DNA of 64,000 bases from Paenibacillus sp. Soil750 (GTDB lineage: Bacteria > Bacillota > Bacilli > Paenibacillales > NBRC-103111): positions 81,733-145,732 of the forward strand of contig NZ_LMSD01000006.1 of the NCBI RefSeq assembly GCF_001428045.1. Reading direction: 5' to 3'. The translations under genes and the position numbers were made by a program. How positions within the stretch are numbered: position 1 is the first letter of the stretch; every line of letters begins with the position of its first letter. This document shows positions 43,942 through 52,421 of the stretch, one piece after another. Below the pieces are notes generated by a model, which saw only the letters and a list, made by a program, of their open reading frames with translations, was not told the origin of the DNA and made no database searches.

Positions 43942-45009
43942 ATGAACGTCCGAAAGAAGAGGTTTCTATTTTACACGTTACTAGCGGGAGTGTTTATGCT
44001 TCTTTTTCTCTTTGTCATCAGTGCGCTTAATTCTTCAACAGCCCCCATCCACATAGAAGTCCAAGCCGAGGAATTAATCCAAACTCCCGTGTCAACGTCT
44101 GTGCCCGAGTCTGTACCTGCGTATGTGACTGTGTCTGAATCTGATCCTGATCCTGATCCAGCGCCCGTTGAGGTTTCATCCCTTCCACCGGACAAGCCTG
44201 AGCAGCCACTCCCAGCTCAAGTGGGCACAATTCCAGCACCAACAGCATCCGTGCAAGTGATCACAGCCCCACCTCAGACAACTTCCGTTACAGTGGACAC
44301 CTATATGCCCAATGGGGTTGTCGCTCCGTCTGCTTCATCCAAAGTCAGCATACCTGTGCTCAACTATCACAGCGTCACCATGGATCCGGGAAATGTGGTC
44401 GTTATTTCTCCAGCCAAACTGGATGTGCAGATGAAATATCTGCACGACCATGGGTATACGCCTATTTCTCTCGCAACATTCATTAACCTGATTGAAAAGA
44501 AAAGCGGGATAGTGGCACCAGATAAGCCGGTACTGCTTACTTTTGATGACGGCTATGTGGATAATGTGGAGGAGGCGATGCCGATTCTAGCCAAATACAA
44601 TTTCCCTGCTACACTCTTCATGTCACCAGGCATGGTCGAGGATGCCAGTTATTTGAATTGGGAACAGGTCAAACAGTTGCAAGAAGCCGGCTGGGACATC
44701 CAACCGCATGGCATGACACATCCTCATCTACCTAAGCTTTCAGCGGAACAACAAGCGTATGAGATTACCGAAGCTAGAAAGTTAATTGAGGAGAAACTAG
44801 GCACACAAGCAGAAGTTTTTTGCTATCCTTATGGGGAATATAACCAAACAACGTTGAAGCTTTTGAAAGAGCACGGCTTTCGCTATGCGTTTACGATTGA
44901 CCAAGGCTACACGACCAATCAACTGTCCCCTTATTTGCTGAAAAGGCTGTTTATCAATGGGGAAGAAAGCCTGAAAGCCTTCATAAACAAGCTCTCGAAG
45001 GCTAATTAG
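43942..45009 (+). CDS. Membrane-anchored polysaccharide deacetylase (NodB domain)
   Basis: A 355-residue protein with an N-terminal membrane anchor (FLFYTLLAGVFMLLFLFVIS), a Pro/Ser/Val-rich linker of about 110 residues (ESDPDPDPAPVEVSS), then a NodB catalytic domain. Family motifs are YHSV, LLTFDDGYVDN (metal-binding Asp pair), HGMTHPHL (metal-binding His pair) and CYPYGEY. The enzyme removes N- or O-acetyl groups from an extracellular glycan such as wall peptidoglycan or teichoic-associated polysaccharide. I start at MNVRKKR (43942) with GGTGG upstream; an in-frame GTG at 43906 is possible but poorer. Confidence 0.88.
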   Translation: MNVRKKRFLFYTLLAGVFMLLFLFVISALNSSTAPIHIEVQAEELIQTPVSTSVPESVPAYVTVSESDPDPDPAPVEVSSLPPDKPEQPLPAQVGTIPAPTASVQVITAPPQTTSVTVDTYMPNGVVAPSASSKVSIPVLNYHSVTMDPGNVVVISPAKLDVQMKYLHDHGYTPISLATFINLIEKKSGIVAPDKPVLLTFDDGYVDNVEEAMPILAKYNFPATLFMSPGMVEDASYLNWEQVKQLQEAGWDIQPHGMTHPHLPKLSAEQQAYEITEARKLIEEKLGTQAEVFCYPYGEYNQTTLKLLKEHGFRYAFTIDQGYTTNQLSPYLLKRLFINGEESLKAFINKLSKAN

Positions 45010-45049
45010 GGAGACGTTTTCCTTAGGCCGCATTAGTTTCAGACAACAC

Positions 45050-45089
45050 AAAAAAGAGCTAACCACATTGTAGGCGCTAGCTCCTTTTT
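45050..45089. terminator. Bidirectional intrinsic terminator
   Basis: GAGCTA (45056-45061) pairs with TAGCTC (45078-45083), with AAAAAA on the left and TTTTTG on the right. It lies between the deacetylase gene and the convergent GNAT operon. Confidence 0.7.
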
Positions 45090-45112
45090 GTCTCTTTAGG
45101 CATCTCGTACGA

Positions 45113-45625
45113 TCACCTCAACCACTCACAATAAGCCTCAAGCTCATGAAACGGCACTGTATAGAGGGCTAAGTTGTTCACGATGGATTTGGTGGAGCCC
45201 GGAAGAGCGAGGAATTTGTTAAAAAGCCGATCCTGCTCCTCGTCGGCAGCTGAAGTCCAGAACTGAACCTGCCGGACGTCGGGATTGCCTGCTTTGATGG
45301 CATGTACCAGTGCACGTAGTCCTTGTACGAATAATGTTGATCCTCGCAGCTCTTTCTCAATAAAAGCCACCTCGATCTGACAAATATGCTGGTCCTCATA
45401 ATCGCCTGGACCGGTGCCGTAGCCGAAACCGGCCGCGCCGACCATATCGTAGGACTCTTCGTTGATGATGAGCATGGCTTTACCTAGGAAAAGCGGACTA
45501 CTGATGAAGCTGAGTTTCATACCGAACGTATAAGGCAAATTGAGTTCGTCCTGATGGCGCAGCAGGAAGTTCATATAAACTTCGTGATCCATTTCTAATT
45601 CGCATACTCGGAATTGAAAAGACAT
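45113..45625 (-). CDS. GNAT-like acyltransferase, last gene of the peptide-ABC operon
   Basis: A 170-residue protein with a GNAT-like fold pattern: strand FGMKLSFISSPLF, then a beta-hairpin (MVGAAGFGYGTG), then IEVAFIEKELRGSTLFVQGLRALV, where RGST stands in for the acetyl-CoA loop. The same RGSxLFVQGLxxLV segment is in the protein at 45768, so they are paralogues; sequence similarity elsewhere is low. There is no ribosome site of its own: its ATG overlaps the TAA of a 32-codon peptide gene (TAATG), implying translational coupling. Its substrate could be that peptide. The GNAT assignment is by eye, with no canonical Q/RxxGxG/A motif. Confidence 0.6.
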   Translation of the reverse strand: MSFQFRVCELEMDHEVYMNFLLRHQDELNLPYTFGMKLSFISSPLFLGKAMLIINEESYDMVGAAGFGYGTGPGDYEDQHICQIEVAFIEKELRGSTLFVQGLRALVHAIKAGNPDVRQVQFWTSAADEEQDRLFNKFLALPGSTKSIVNNLALYTVPFHELEAYCEWLR

Positions 45626-45723
45626 TATTGGGGCTGAACGCGCAGAGAATCATTAACTTTAACGATTTTACCGAAGCCGCTACCTTTAACAATTTCTTTG
45701 GTGTTAGGTTTTCCTGGGTACAT
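45625..45723 (-). CDS. 32-residue peptide gene, possible ribosomal-peptide precursor
   Basis: A 32-codon frame begins ATG at 45723 with a perfect AAAGGAGG eight bases upstream and ends TAA at 45627-45625, sharing one base with the ATG of the GNAT-like gene. The peptide starts MYPGKPN, has five lysines (5, 9, 13, 19, 22), four glycines including GSGFGK at 14-19, and no cysteine. It has no signal peptide and no lanthionine, sactipeptide or lasso features. The absence of any ribosome site for the next gene means this frame must be translated for coupling. It may be a precursor peptide modified by the GNAT-like enzymes and exported by the ABC protein, or only a leader that drives coupling. Confidence 0.65.
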   Translation of the reverse strand: MYPGKPNTKEIVKGSGFGKIVKVNDSLRVQPQ

Positions 45724-45767
45724 ACGGATTGCCTCCTTTATGTCGTAATTTGTCTTACCTTTTTCCA

Positions 45768-46283
45768 TTATATCCTAGTAAATTTCTTTAGGATATCCCT
45801 GATTTTGTTAATTTTCTCACAAAAAACGACTTCTTTCCCGTGTGTACCTTCGCGTTCGAAGCGAGTGCTTGTAAACTTAGCATAGAGTCGACGTAGATAG
45901 TCATTTTCGGCTAAGGCGGCAAGTCTTAGTTCCTGGATCTCCGGATGCACCTCAATAATCTCGTTTACTAAGTATTGCAGCCCTTGGACAAATAAACGTG
46001 ATCCTCGATAACCTCTATCGGCAATGGCAATATCTATTAAGGCAACTTCCTTATCCTGAAATTCCTGTTCAGGTGTTCCGTAGTAATAGGCCACGATTCC
46101 GACCACACGGTTATCGGCATCCCTCGCACAAATTAGATTGCCCTGAGTCACGTAGGAATAGATGAGAGTAACCATTTCTAACGTAGAATAAGAAGCATGC
46201 AGGTCGCGCTTATGGGCTAACATGAATAAACTTGCCTTGGCGAAATCGTCATCGCTGACACACCTTTGGTAGCTTAACGTCAT
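45768..46283 (-). CDS. GNAT-like acyltransferase paralogue
   Basis: A 171-residue protein with GNAT features: beta strands around NLICARDADNRVVGIVAYYYG and the segment IAIADRGYRGSRLFVQGLQYLV, in which RGYRGS approximates the acetyl-CoA loop, followed by LRLAALAENDYLRRLYAKFTSTRFEREG, typical of the GNAT C-terminal half. I start at MTLSYQR (46283) after AAAGGAG; the longer frame lacks a site. It lies 28 bases after the ABC gene and 44 bases before the peptide gene, with no terminator between, so the four genes form one operon. Confidence 0.72.
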   Translation of the reverse strand: MTLSYQRCVSDDDFAKASLFMLAHKRDLHASYSTLEMVTLIYSYVTQGNLICARDADNRVVGIVAYYYGTPEQEFQDKEVALIDIAIADRGYRGSRLFVQGLQYLVNEIIEVHPEIQELRLAALAENDYLRRLYAKFTSTRFEREGTHGKEVVFCEKINKIRDILKKFTRI

Positions 46284-46311
46284 CGTGTGTCTCCTTTCTG
46301 ACTTGCAGTCT

Positions 46312-48438
46312 TTATCCAATTCGTTTCTGAAGTGTTTGTTCCAAAGATTGTAGAATCTGCGGGTGTTCGGCCATTAAACGGTGAAAAGCTTCTTGTCTGA
46401 CGGACAACAGTACCGAGGGCCCCATCGCCCTTACTGTTGCATTTCGAGGTACATTGTGAAGTAAGGCAATTTCGCCGAAATGATCCCCATCTTGCAGTAC
46501 GGCGACCCGTCGTTCCCCACCATCAGGCATACGTTTTATAATTTCAAATTTACCACGGACAATAATGTAAAATTTGTTGCCCTCATCGCCTTCGCTCACA
46601 ACATTCTCGCCTTCTTTGCAGGTTTCGGTTGTACATAACATAGCGATGTTCTTAAGCAGTGGAGGTGCAATACCTTCGAAGAAGGGAAGCTTGGCAAGCC
46701 TGTCCATATCCACCGTGGCGTAGAGCCCGTCCTCAGATAGGTTAAATCCGAACTGTTTATCCCAGAGGCTGCGATATAAATTGTTTTTATGTAATAGCTC
46801 GTGGTGGGTACCGGAATCCACAATTCGGCTGTCCTGGAAGACATGAATGCAGTCAGCGTTCATGACGGAGGACAAACGATGGGTCACGGATACAATCGTC
46901 TTCTCGGATTTAAGTCGAACAATGAGCTGATTAATGTCCGACTCGGTTGCTGGATCCAATGCTGATGTCACCTCATCAAGCAGCAGAAGGTTCGGCTTCC
47001 TTAGGAGCGCCCTCGCAATCGATAAGCGTTGGCGTTCGCCGCCCGATAGCGATCCCCCCTCATGATGCACCTGTGTATCGTAGCCGTCAGGCCAACCTGC
47101 AATGACATCATGGATGTTTGCCTGCTTAGCCGCGTCAATCATTTCAGCTTCTGAAGCACCGCTATCCAGCAGTAAGTTATCCCGAATTGTCGTATTAAAT
47201 AGGAAGGTATCCTGCGTAATAAGTGTGGAATGTTTGCGTAAAGAAGCTTCACTTAAGGTGCGAACGTCGTAGTCATTCATAGAGACAGAACCTTGCTTTG
47301 GATCATAAAAACGGGACAGCAGCTGCAGTGCAGTACTTTTGCCGGAGCCACTGGGGCCAATGAAAGCCACATAGCTGCCAGCAGCAATTTGCAAGCTTAC
47401 ATGTCGTAATTGATCGGACTCCTCGTTATAACCGAAGGTCACATCATCCATCTGAATCGAAAGAAGAGAAGAAGGCAGTTCTAGTGGATGAGGGTCCTCT
47501 GGAACGTTGGGCTGTTGATCCAAAATTTCTTGAATGCGCCGAAAGCTAATATTGGAATCGATAAGGTTCGGAATGATGTAGGCTAAATTAGAGCCTGACT
47601 GTCCTACACTTAAGAATAAGGTGAAAAAGGCCATAAAATCGCCTATGGTCATCATGTCATGGAAGATCAAATAACCACCGAAACCAATCATAATTCCGTT
47701 CAAAATCAAAAGTGATATAAGAGGGAGCCGCTCCATCATGGAATTGGTAAGTTGCAATTTCAGGCCAAAGGAAAAGAGCTCATGTACCTGTTTACGGGCT
47801 CGCTCTTGGAACCTGGCTTGCAGATGCAAACTTTTAATCGTTTTATGTCCCTTAACCATTTCATCAATCGTATTCGTGAAACGTTCCTGTGCTTCTTTGT
47901 AGTGAACATTGGCCGTTTCCGCACGTACTTGAAGGAGTCTAGGGCCGATAAACATCAGCGCGGAGCCAGCAAGCATGGCCAATGTGAGCTTCCATTCAAT
48001 TGAGAATAATAAAATGAGCCCGAGCAGAACGCTTAAGCCTTCTTTTAGGAAAAATGGGAATGCGATGCGAACCACTCTTTCCACGGAGCCCATATCTGCT
48101 GAGAACCGGGTGACAAGATCACCAACTCGGTATTTTTGATGGAAGGGAAGGGATTGCCGCTGCAAGTGTGTAAACAGCTCGATTCGTAGTTTTTTGATGA
48201 TCTGCCCGCCGAGATTTCCGAGTGTGTATTCTCCGCATAGACTTGCACAAATGTTAAGAAGGCCGCTGCCAAGCAGTAAGGTCAAGATGATTGCGAAATT
48301 ATGAAGATTTTTGGGTATGAAAGCCTCGTCCACCATATATTTCAGGCTCACAGGAGCAGCTACCGAATATCCAACTTCTAGGAGGAGGCAGAATAAAAAA
48401 AGGCTGGTCAGTCGCTTGTAGGGAATCCAAAGGTTCAA
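46312..48438 (-). CDS. ABC exporter with C-terminal cyclic-nucleotide-binding domain
   Basis: A roughly 708-residue half-transporter: six membrane helices (1 to about 290), an ATPase with Walker A GPSGSGKSTA, Q-loop TQDTFLF, signature LSGGERQRLS, Walker B LLLLDEVTSAL and switch His, and a C-terminal cyclic-nucleotide-binding jelly roll (FFEGIAPPLLKNIAML, GDHFGEIALLHNVPRNATVRA) whose phosphate-binding cassette FGEIALL-PRNATVRA is intact. There is no N-terminal C39 peptidase. Such cNMP-domain exporters occur in peptide-export loci. The listed start is TTG at 48438; an in-frame CTG at 48459, nine bases after AAAGGTGG, would begin LNFLRTLLNLWIPY and may be the real start. Confidence 0.85.
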   Translation of the reverse strand: MNLWIPYKRLTSLFLFCLLLEVGYSVAAPVSLKYMVDEAFIPKNLHNFAIILTLLLGSGLLNICASLCGEYTLGNLGGQIIKKLRIELFTHLQRQSLPFHQKYRVGDLVTRFSADMGSVERVVRIAFPFFLKEGLSVLLGLILLFSIEWKLTLAMLAGSALMFIGPRLLQVRAETANVHYKEAQERFTNTIDEMVKGHKTIKSLHLQARFQERARKQVHELFSFGLKLQLTNSMMERLPLISLLILNGIMIGFGGYLIFHDMMTIGDFMAFFTLFLSVGQSGSNLAYIIPNLIDSNISFRRIQEILDQQPNVPEDPHPLELPSSLLSIQMDDVTFGYNEESDQLRHVSLQIAAGSYVAFIGPSGSGKSTALQLLSRFYDPKQGSVSMNDYDVRTLSEASLRKHSTLITQDTFLFNTTIRDNLLLDSGASEAEMIDAAKQANIHDVIAGWPDGYDTQVHHEGGSLSGGERQRLSIARALLRKPNLLLLDEVTSALDPATESDINQLIVRLKSEKTIVSVTHRLSSVMNADCIHVFQDSRIVDSGTHHELLHKNNLYRSLWDKQFGFNLSEDGLYATVDMDRLAKLPFFEGIAPPLLKNIAMLCTTETCKEGENVVSEGDEGNKFYIIVRGKFEIIKRMPDGGERRVAVLQDGDHFGEIALLHNVPRNATVRAMGPSVLLSVRQEAFHRLMAEHPQILQSLEQTLQKRIG

Positions 48439-48628
48439 AAGGGTTCTTAGGAAATTCAGGAATCATCGCCACCTTTCAATAGAATAAGATTACAGCACTT
48501 TTTTAGGGTTGTAAACGACACGATTTGTCATAATTCGGTAAAAAAATGAGCAGTTGAATAGAACTCGAATTCTTCCCCACCTAACGTGTATAATACAACT
48601 AACCGTCCCCATAAAGGAGATTCCGTGC

Positions 48629-48700
48629 ATGAAAGAAACCAAAACAGGAGGGGAACTTAATAGGTTTATGAATTCTTCCCAGAGAGATATAAGAATCTAA
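48629..48700 (+). CDS. 23-residue small ORF upstream of the EcsC gene
   Basis: ATG at 48629, nine bases after AAAGGAG, opens a 23-codon frame (MKETKTGGELNRF...) ending 18 bases before the EcsC start. A TATAAT at 48589 sits 40 bases upstream, and no convincing -35 was found. The strong ribosome site suggests translation, perhaps as a leader peptide. I recognise no homologue. Confidence 0.45.
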   Translation: MKETKTGGELNRFMNSSQRDIRI

Positions 48701-48717
48701 CCGACGGTGGTGAAGCC

Positions 48718-49482
48718 ATGGAACAGCCGTACACAATCTACGAACAGCAAATGAAGGCAAAGCTGAAGCGTTGGGAAATTCGTTTGCAAAAGCAACCTAA
48801 CCTGATCGAGCGCGCCTCCAAATCCGTTCAAAATCGCATCAATCAAGTGATTCCCGAGAAAATACACAATACGATCACCGCGATGGTAAAAGGGATTGTG
48901 CAAACGACTTTGTTTGGAATTAATTATATGCCTGCAACGGAGCCGCTGAAGGGCATATCCATGGCGGACCGCGATGCGAAAGCCGAGGAGCTGCTGTCAC
49001 TTTACAAAAAAATCGCCGCCGCCGAGGGTGCAGGTGCAGGGGCCGGTGGGATTTTACTTGGCCTAGCCGATTTCCCAGTTCTCATCGGGATTAAGTTGAA
49101 GTTCCTTTTTGAACTAGCTCATATTTACGGATATTCCACCAAGGATTACAGAGAAAGATTATTCGTTTTGTATGTGTTTCAGTTGGCGTTCTCCAGTTCG
49201 AAGAAGAAGCCGGCGCTGCTTCATACGATTAAGAATTGGCCTGCAATTTCACAGACCTTTCCTCCTGCTGCAGACTATGCTAATCAAGTGGATTGGCTGC
49301 AGCTGCAGCAGGAGTATCGAGACACGATTGATTTTCGTAAAATGCTTCAACTCATCCCCGGCATCGGAGCAGTAGTAGGCGCTTGGGCTAACTTTGGCTT
49401 GCTGGAGGAGCTCGGAGTGGCAGGCATGAACTGCTATCGGCTGCGCAATTTGCAAGACAAAGCTAGAAACGCCAGCGAGTAA
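48718..49482 (+). CDS. EcsC-family protein
   Basis: A 254-residue protein of the EcsC family: a basic amphipathic N-terminal region, a helical hydrophobic centre (AAEGAGAGAGGILLGLADFPVLIGIKLKFLFELAHIYGY) and the family ending PGIGAVVGAWANFGLLEELGVAGMNCYRLR. EcsC of Bacillus lies with the EcsAB ABC transporter and has no established activity. No ecsA/B genes are adjacent here. GGTGG lies six bases before the ATG. Confidence 0.85.
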   Translation: MEQPYTIYEQQMKAKLKRWEIRLQKQPNLIERASKSVQNRINQVIPEKIHNTITAMVKGIVQTTLFGINYMPATEPLKGISMADRDAKAEELLSLYKKIAAAEGAGAGAGGILLGLADFPVLIGIKLKFLFELAHIYGYSTKDYRERLFVLYVFQLAFSSSKKKPALLHTIKNWPAISQTFPPAADYANQVDWLQLQQEYRDTIDFRKMLQLIPGIGAVVGAWANFGLLEELGVAGMNCYRLRNLQDKARNASE

Positions 49483-49527
49483 TAATTGCATGACATTTAT
49501 CTTGGTGCCCTGATTGAAATGGAACAC

Positions 49528-49580
49528 AAAAAAACCTGAACGACAGTCGGATTAATGTCCAACTATTGTTCAGGTTTTTC
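49528..49580. terminator. Bidirectional intrinsic terminator
   Basis: AAAACCTGAAC (49531-49541) pairs with GTTCAGGTTTT (49568-49578) around a long loop and is flanked by A- and T-runs. It lies between the converging EcsC and GbsR-like genes. Confidence 0.8.
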
Positions 49581-49593
49581 TTGTTGTGTTTAT

Positions 49594-50166
49594 TCATGAT
49601 TCATCTGAGGGTAAGTCCTTGGGAACCAGCTTGAAAATATCCCCCGACTCGAACGAATCAATAAGCCTATCAAGCCATTTGTAATAATGAATAGCTGAAT
49701 CTATTTTATCCAAATCCTGTTTAACAACAGCTTGTAAAGGGAGACTGTCAGGAAATTGTTCGTTCAGCTTTCGGAACTCATTTTTGGATTTGTTAAGCGC
49801 AAGCAGGTTAACTTCTAAGGCCTTGCGCCATTTGAGGCTAAAGAAATCAGCGAAAGTTTGGAACCAGTCGGATTCAACCTCATAGAGATCCTTACGGGAA
49901 CCTTTTTCCCACACTTTATTAACCATTTTCAGATCAACCAGTGCCCGCACGCCTGTGCTCATGCTGGTTTTACTCATTTCCATAGCTTTTCCCATTTCGT
50001 CTAATGTCATCGGCTTGTCTTGAAATAAAAGTAAACCGTATAAATGACCGGTAGATTCACTAACACTATATAAATCCATGTTATTTCCAATAGATTCTAT
50101 GATTCGTTTTCGAGCCTTCTGTATGACGAGATCTTGTTCTACGCTGATGCCCTCTATATGATTCAT
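49594..50166 (-). CDS. gbsR: GbsR/OpcR-type MarR-fold repressor
   Basis: A 190-residue regulator of the GbsR family with a winged helix (TGHLYGLLLFQDKPMTLDEMGKAMEMSKTSMSTGVRALVDLKMV) and a C-terminal helical part. GbsR of Bacillus represses choline uptake and glycine-betaine synthesis genes and senses choline; the related OpcR controls opuB/opuC. Divergent location beside opuA-like genes points to control of osmoprotectant uptake. Its own ATG has a modest ribosome site (GAGGAG region). Confidence 0.85.
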   Translation of the reverse strand: MNHIEGISVEQDLVIQKARKRIIESIGNNMDLYSVSESTGHLYGLLLFQDKPMTLDEMGKAMEMSKTSMSTGVRALVDLKMVNKVWEKGSRKDLYEVESDWFQTFADFFSLKWRKALEVNLLALNKSKNEFRKLNEQFPDSLPLQAVVKQDLDKIDSAIHYYKWLDRLIDSFESGDIFKLVPKDLPSDES

Positions 50167-50270
50167 TATCTCCTCACCCTACCTTTAGGTTTACATCGTT
50201 ATTGTAAGAAACAATTTTGAAAAAGTAAAGAAAAACACCTACTAGGAATAGTATACTAAACTTCGTGAAA

Positions 50271-50346
50271 GTTTGTACAGTTTTTTCTGTTTGAACTGTT
50301 TGTACAGAATTTAAGGTTGACACAAATGATGATTATTCGTTAGACT
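50271..50346 (+). promoter_or_regulatory. opuA promoter with direct-repeat operator
   Basis: GTTTGTACAG occurs twice, at 50271 and 50298, with an inverted CTGTTTG between, just upstream of a good -35 TTGACA (50317-50322). A TAGACT follows 18 bases later (50341-50346) as a -10. The repeats are the best candidate binding site for the GbsR-like repressor. Transcription would start about 50353, some 37 bases before opuAA. Confidence 0.5.
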
Positions 50347-50389
50347 TGGTGAAGTGGACGACATGCAAACAGAAGAAAGGAGTGAGCAT

Positions 50390-51592
50390 ATGTCGGTTAT
50401 CCAAGTTAATCAGGTGACAAAAATATTTGGTCCCGATCCCGCATCTGTTCTTCCGTTGCTTTCTCAGAAACAAACGAAAGAAAAGATTTATAAGGATACG
50501 AAGCATACTGTAGGAGTCAATGAAGCTAGCTTTTCTGTTGAAGCAGGTGAAATATTTGTCATAATGGGGCTCTCAGGCAGTGGTAAATCAACATTGGTTC
50601 GACTTCTGAATCGGTTGATTGAGCCAACGAGCGGAAGTATCACAATTCACGGTAAGGACATTGTTCGCATGAATGATGAGGAGCTTAGAAATGTCAGACG
50701 AGAACAAATCTCAATGGTATTTCAGAAGTTTGCCTTATTTCCTCATCGAACAGTCGTTGAGAATGTGGAATACGGGCTAGAGGTTCAAGGGTGGGATAAG
50801 CAAAAAAGGCGTGTGAAAGCGCTAGAGTCTTTGAATTTGGTAGGATTACAGGCTTGGGCAGACAGTAAGCCTTCGCAATTAAGCGGCGGCATGCAGCAGC
50901 GGGTGGGGCTTGCGCGGGCTTTAGCCAATGATCCGGATATCCTTTTGATGGATGAGGCTTTCAGCGCATTAGATCCTCTTATTCGGAAGGATATGCAAGA
51001 TGAACTCGTAGAGTTGCAAGATAAAATGAAGAAGACCATCATTTTCATTACACATGATCTGGATGAGGCTCTTCGTATTGGAGATCGAATTGCGCTAATG
51101 AAAGACGGCGTTATTGTCCAAATCGGCAAACCAGAAGAAATTATGATGAACCCAGCAAATAAGTACGTCGAAAGGTTTGTGGAGGATGTTGATCTATCCA
51201 AGGTACTGACCGCATCGACAGTCATGCGCCGGCCTGAGACCATAGGCCTTGATAGAGGGCCGCGTGTGGCGCTGCAGCTCATGAGGCAAAGCGGGATATC
51301 TAATTTATTTATTGTAGACAAAGGCAAGAAGCTAATTGGTGTTATAACGGCGGAGGATGCTTCGGGTGCTGTTCGCTATGAGAAGAGTCTCGAGGATATT
51401 GTGATTCGAGATATACCAACTGTCGGCCCGGATCAACTGCTGCATGAATTATTTGAAGTTTGCAGCAATGCCAAGTATCCTGTGGCAGTCGTGGATAGCG
51501 ATGGGAAAATTAAGGGTGTTATTGTTCGCGGCGATGTTCTTGGGGCTCTTGCAGGTAACGTTGTGGCAAGAGAGGATGTGAATAACGAATGA
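50390..51592 (+). CDS. opuAA: Glycine betaine/proline ABC transporter ATPase, OpuAA-like
   Basis: A 400-residue ATPase of the OpuAA/ProV type: Walker A GLSGSGKSTL, Q-loop FQKFALFPHRTV, signature LSGGMQQRVGLA, Walker B ILLMDEAFSAL and a C-terminal pair of CBS domains (from about residue 270), which in the homologue OpuA sense ionic strength or c-di-AMP. AAAGGAG precedes the ATG at 50390; the frame extends to a GTG at 50354 but without a ribosome site. It is first gene of an opuAA-AB-AC operon for osmoprotectant uptake. Confidence 0.92.
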   Translation: MSVIQVNQVTKIFGPDPASVLPLLSQKQTKEKIYKDTKHTVGVNEASFSVEAGEIFVIMGLSGSGKSTLVRLLNRLIEPTSGSITIHGKDIVRMNDEELRNVRREQISMVFQKFALFPHRTVVENVEYGLEVQGWDKQKRRVKALESLNLVGLQAWADSKPSQLSGGMQQRVGLARALANDPDILLMDEAFSALDPLIRKDMQDELVELQDKMKKTIIFITHDLDEALRIGDRIALMKDGVIVQIGKPEEIMMNPANKYVERFVEDVDLSKVLTASTVMRRPETIGLDRGPRVALQLMRQSGISNLFIVDKGKKLIGVITAEDASGAVRYEKSLEDIVIRDIPTVGPDQLLHELFEVCSNAKYPVAVVDSDGKIKGVIVRGDVLGALAGNVVAREDVNNE

Positions 51593-52419
51593 CTAAAGTT
51601 CCATTGGATGATTGGGTTGAGAAGGTTGTTGATGGGTTAGGAGCTAACTTATCATGGCTCTTCGATTTCATGTCACTCCTCATAGAGGGAGTTGTGGATG
51701 CATTTTCTGCCGTTTTTCATTTCCCTCCAGCGCTGGTACTTATCGCTTTGATTACGATTCTTGCTTATTATCTTGGCAAATGGCCATTCGCGCTATTTGC
51801 CGCCGTAGGATTGTTATTAGTCGATAATCTTGGCTTGTGGGAACATACGATGGACACACTGGCACTGGTTATGACCTCAGCAGTCATTTCCATTCTCATT
51901 GGTATTCCTTTAGGCGTATGGTGTGCACAAAGCGACCGAGCACGAGGGATCATCACACCAGCGCTTGATTTCATGCAAACCATGCCTGCTTTCGTTTATT
52001 TAATCCCTGCCGTTACCTTTTTTGGACTGGGTGTGGTACCTGGGGTCATTGCATCCGTTATTTTTGCTGTACCGCCGACGATTCGGCTGACGAATTTGGG
52101 TATAAGGCAGGTTGCTGAAGATTTAGTTGAAGCGGCAGATGCTTTCGGTTCAACCCCTATGCAAAAATTAGTAAAGCTGCAATTTCCGTTAGCGATGCCG
52201 TCTATTATGGCGGGAATTAATCAAACGATTATGCTTGCGCTCTCGATGGTTGTTATTGCTTCCATGATTGGGGCACAGGGCGTAGGGGCTGATGTGTATA
52301 GGGCTGTTACTCAAATCAAAATTGGTCAAGGCTTTGAAGCAGGATTGGCTATTGTTGTATTAGCTATTTTACTTGATCGCATCACACAATTATGGATGAA
52401 GAAAAAAAGGAGTGTTTAA
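51589..52419 (+). CDS. opuAB: Glycine betaine ABC transporter permease, OpuAB-like
   Basis: A 276-residue permease with six or more helices; the EAA loop is EDLVEAADAFGSTPMQKLVKLQFPLAMPSIMAGINQ. It starts at ATGA overlapping the OpuAA stop. It forms the channel with the ATPase and the OpuAC binding protein, importing glycine betaine or proline betaine. Confidence 0.93.
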   Translation: MTKVPLDDWVEKVVDGLGANLSWLFDFMSLLIEGVVDAFSAVFHFPPALVLIALITILAYYLGKWPFALFAAVGLLLVDNLGLWEHTMDTLALVMTSAVISILIGIPLGVWCAQSDRARGIITPALDFMQTMPAFVYLIPAVTFFGLGVVPGVIASVIFAVPPTIRLTNLGIRQVAEDLVEAADAFGSTPMQKLVKLQFPLAMPSIMAGINQTIMLALSMVVIASMIGAQGVGADVYRAVTQIKIGQGFEAGLAIVVLAILLDRITQLWMKKKRSV

Positions 52420-52421
52420 AG

